Positions 6,963 to 8,840 of a stretch of DNA of 8,840 bases are shown one piece after another. The first letter of the stretch is position 1; each line of letters begins with the position of its first letter. Source of the DNA: Clostridia bacterium (lineage in GTDB: Bacteria; Bacillota; Clostridia; Oscillospirales; Acutalibacteraceae); assembly GCA_017552845.1 (NCBI GenBank), contig JAFZOE010000023.1, positions 1-8,840 on the forward strand, read 5' to 3'. Made by a program: the position numbers and the translations under genes. The notes beneath the pieces were generated by a model. The model worked only from the letters and a program-made list of their open reading frames with translations. It made no database searches and was not told the origin of the DNA.

Positions 6963-6990
6963 TTTTTTATTCACAGCAATAAGATATGAT
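6963..6990 (+). promoter_or_regulatory. Candidate clpB promoter (weak -35)
   Basis: TATGAT (6985-6990) is a good -10 element, with a poor -35 (TTTTTT, 6963-6968) at 16-base spacing. Competing readings are TTGTTC (6945-6950) with TATTCA (6968-6973) at 17 bases, and TTAGCA (6907-6912) with TAATTA (6931-6936) inside CIRCE at 18 bases. None is compelling. The first two would place the HrcA operator upstream of the promoter. Confidence 0.3.
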
Positions 6991-7040
6991 TAAACTGAAT
7001 TACAGAGAAAAAACAAACTCAGACAAAGGGGGATAAGATT

Positions 7041-8840
7041 ATGAACGCGGAAAAATTCACCAAAAAGAGCATTGAGGCGATACAGTCTGCTCAGAGTATC
7101 GCCGCGGAGCACGGCAACCAGCAAATTGAGCAGGTCCACCTTCTCTATGCGCTTATGAGCGCAGACGGCGGGCTTGTGCCTTCGCTTATCCAGAGCATGG
7201 GCATCAGCGCCCCCGCCCTTCTGAGCACGCTTCAGACAAAAATCGATTCTCTGCCGAAGGTCAGCGGAGCGGATTCATATTTCTCTCAGCCGGCTGTTTC
7301 GGCGCTTGACGAAGCGGAGAAAGCCGCCGCTTCGATGAAAGACGACTATATCTCGGTCGAGCACATCATGCTCGGCATTATCCGCAGGGCAGATCCCGAT
7401 ATGAAAAATCTGCTCAGGAGCACGGGCATAGACGAGAATAAATTTCTCGCCGCTCTCAAGAATGTCAGGGGTTCGGGCTCGGTCAAGAGCGACAATCCCG
7501 AGGATACATACGACGCACTTAAAAAATACGGCAGAGACCTCACGGAAATGGCGAGGCAGCAGAAGCTCGACCCCGTCATCGGCAGAGATGAGGAAATCAG
7601 GAATGTAATCAGAATTCTCTCGAGAAAGACGAAAAACAATCCCTGCCTTATCGGCGAGCCGGGCGTCGGCAAAACCGCTATCGCCGAGGGCCTCGCCCAG
7701 AGAATCATCAAGGGCGACGTGCCCGAGAGATTAAAGGACAGAACACTCTTTTCGCTCGATATGGGTTCGCTTGTTGCGGGCGCAAAATACAGAGGCGAAT
7801 TCGAGGAGAGGCTCAAGGCCGTGCTGACCGAAATCCAGAAGAGCGACGGCAAGATTATTCTCTTTATTGATGAGCTTCATCTGATAGTCGGCGCGGGCAA
7901 AACCGACGGCGCGATGGATGCGGGCAATATTCTCAAGCCTATGCTCGCGAGAGGCGAACTCCACTGCATCGGCGCGACCACGCTCAACGAATACAGGCAG
8001 TATATCGAGAAGGATGCCGCGCTCGAGAGGCGTTTCCAGCCCGTCATGATAGACGAGCCGACGGTTGAGGATACGATTTCAATTCTCAGAGGTCTAAAAG
8101 AGAGATATGAGGTTTATCACGGCGTAAAAATTCAGGATAGCGCGCTGATTGCCGCCGCCACCCTCTCCGACAGATATATAAGCGACAGATTCCTGCCCGA
8201 TAAGGCAATCGACCTCGTTGACGAGGCGTGCGCCACGATAAAGACGGAAATCGACTCGATGCCGAGCGAGCTCGACGAGATTTCCCACAAGATAATGCAG
8301 CTCGAAATCGAGGAGGAGGCGCTCAAGAAAGAGACGGACAAGCTCTCCGTGGACCATCTTGAGCAGATAAGAGGAGAACTCGCACAGCTGCGCGATGAAT
8401 TCAATTCGCTCAAAGCAAAATGGGAAAATGAAAAGAAATCAATCGGCAAAGTGCGCGAGCTCCGCAGCGAAATCGAGAATATAAATGCGCAGATTGAAAA
8501 GGCGCAGAATGACTATAACCTTGAAAAACTCGCTCAGCTCAAATACGGAAAACTCCCCGAGCTTCAGAAACAGCTCGAGGATGAGGAAAAAAACGCCGAG
8601 AGCGGCGCGGATTCAATTCTCAGGGATAAGGTAACCGATGAGGAAATAGCAAAAATCGTCTCCCGCTGGAGCGGCGTCCCCGTCTCAAAACTTATTGAGA
8701 GCGAGAGGGATAAACTCCTCCACCTCGACGGAATACTCCACAAGAGAGTAATCGGTCAGGATGAGGCGGTGCAGAAGGTCTGCGAGGCAATTCTGCGCTC
8801 GAGAGCGGGAATCAAAGACCCAGGCAAGCCTATAGGTTCC
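7041..8840 (+). CDS. clpB: ClpB disaggregase chaperone, 3'-truncated by the window edge
   Basis: The first 600 residues of ClpB, an AAA+ hexameric disaggregase that works with DnaK to rescue aggregated proteins after stress. The frame is open without a stop from 7041 to the window end. The start has AAAGGGGGAT (7025-7034), with AGGGGG eight bases upstream. Visible in order are the Clp N-domain repeats (about 1-145) and nucleotide-binding domain 1 with Walker A GEPGVGKT at 205-212 (Lys211) and Walker B LFIDE (Asp277, Glu278). GATTLNEYRQYIEKD and the ALERRF arginine-finger region follow. The long coiled-coil middle domain (about 400-520), with KYGKLPELQKQL, separates ClpB from ClpA and ClpC. 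The linker RWSGVPVSKL and RSRAGIKDPGKPIGS lead up to the second nucleotide-binding domain, whose Walker A lies just past the edge. Motif positions are within one residue of E. coli ClpB. About 260 residues are missing. The perfect CIRCE upstream predicts HrcA control. Confidence 0.96.
   Translation, partial: MNAEKFTKKSIEAIQSAQSIAAEHGNQQIEQVHLLYALMSADGGLVPSLIQSMGISAPALLSTLQTKIDSLPKVSGADSYFSQPAVSALDEAEKAAASMKDDYISVEHIMLGIIRRADPDMKNLLRSTGIDENKFLAALKNVRGSGSVKSDNPEDTYDALKKYGRDLTEMARQQKLDPVIGRDEEIRNVIRILSRKTKNNPCLIGEPGVGKTAIAEGLAQRIIKGDVPERLKDRTLFSLDMGSLVAGAKYRGEFEERLKAVLTEIQKSDGKIILFIDELHLIVGAGKTDGAMDAGNILKPMLARGELHCIGATTLNEYRQYIEKDAALERRFQPVMIDEPTVEDTISILRGLKERYEVYHGVKIQDSALIAAATLSDRYISDRFLPDKAIDLVDEACATIKTEIDSMPSELDEISHKIMQLEIEEEALKKETDKLSVDHLEQIRGELAQLRDEFNSLKAKWENEKKSIGKVRELRSEIENINAQIEKAQNDYNLEKLAQLKYGKLPELQKQLEDEEKNAESGADSILRDKVTDEEIAKIVSRWSGVPVSKLIESERDKLLHLDGILHKRVIGQDEAVQKVCEAILRSRAGIKDPGKPIGS

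Noticed and set aside
6951..6970. The T-run at 6963-6968 as a terminator tail
   Set aside because: No stable inverted repeat precedes it.

Overview
The window reads as ordinary chromosomal DNA from a Gram-positive anaerobe, most likely a member of Clostridia (Oscillospirales/Ruminococcaceae-like). This is inferred from four things: strong purine-rich ribosome binding sites, the style of the DAHP synthase (NKPRTT..GYKG, HQPDP), an AroE-AroK fusion next to a type II dehydroquinase, and a perfect HrcA operator (CIRCE) before clpB. All genes lie on the + strand and gaps are short. No mobile element, CRISPR array, tRNA or rRNA was seen, and no gene-free stretch reaches 300 bases.

Region 1 (1-3477) is an aromatic amino acid operon whose beginning lies outside the window. 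It holds the C-terminal two thirds of prephenate dehydrogenase (tyrA), class I DAHP synthase (aroF), a fused shikimate dehydrogenase-shikimate kinase (aroE/aroK) and type II 3-dehydroquinate dehydratase (aroQ). The genes are separated by 13 bases, or overlap by 19 bases at aroK/aroQ, so they are almost certainly co-transcribed. Together they cover entry into the shikimate pathway (DAHP synthase), steps 3 to 5 (dehydratase, dehydrogenase, kinase) and the tyrosine branch. A hairpin with a T-run after aroQ looks like the end of this unit.

Region 2 (3495-4319) is a SpoU/TrmH-type RNA 2'-O-ribose methyltransferase starting just 17 bases after that terminator. Region 3 (4322-6896) begins with a good sigma-A type promoter. 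It carries a beta-CASP metallo-beta-lactamase-fold RNase and, translationally close behind it, a 304-residue protein resembling the NAT_N/GNAT_C acyltransferase-like family.

Region 4 (6897-8840) is a 144-base intergenic segment with a perfect CIRCE inverted repeat, then clpB. clpB is open to the window edge and is cut just before its second Walker A motif.

I see no clearly new biological system. The points most worth a second look are a Gln in place of a metal-ligand His in the DAHP synthase, the AroE-AroK fusion, the charged/alanine-rich tail on AroQ, and the CIRCE position relative to the clpB promoter.
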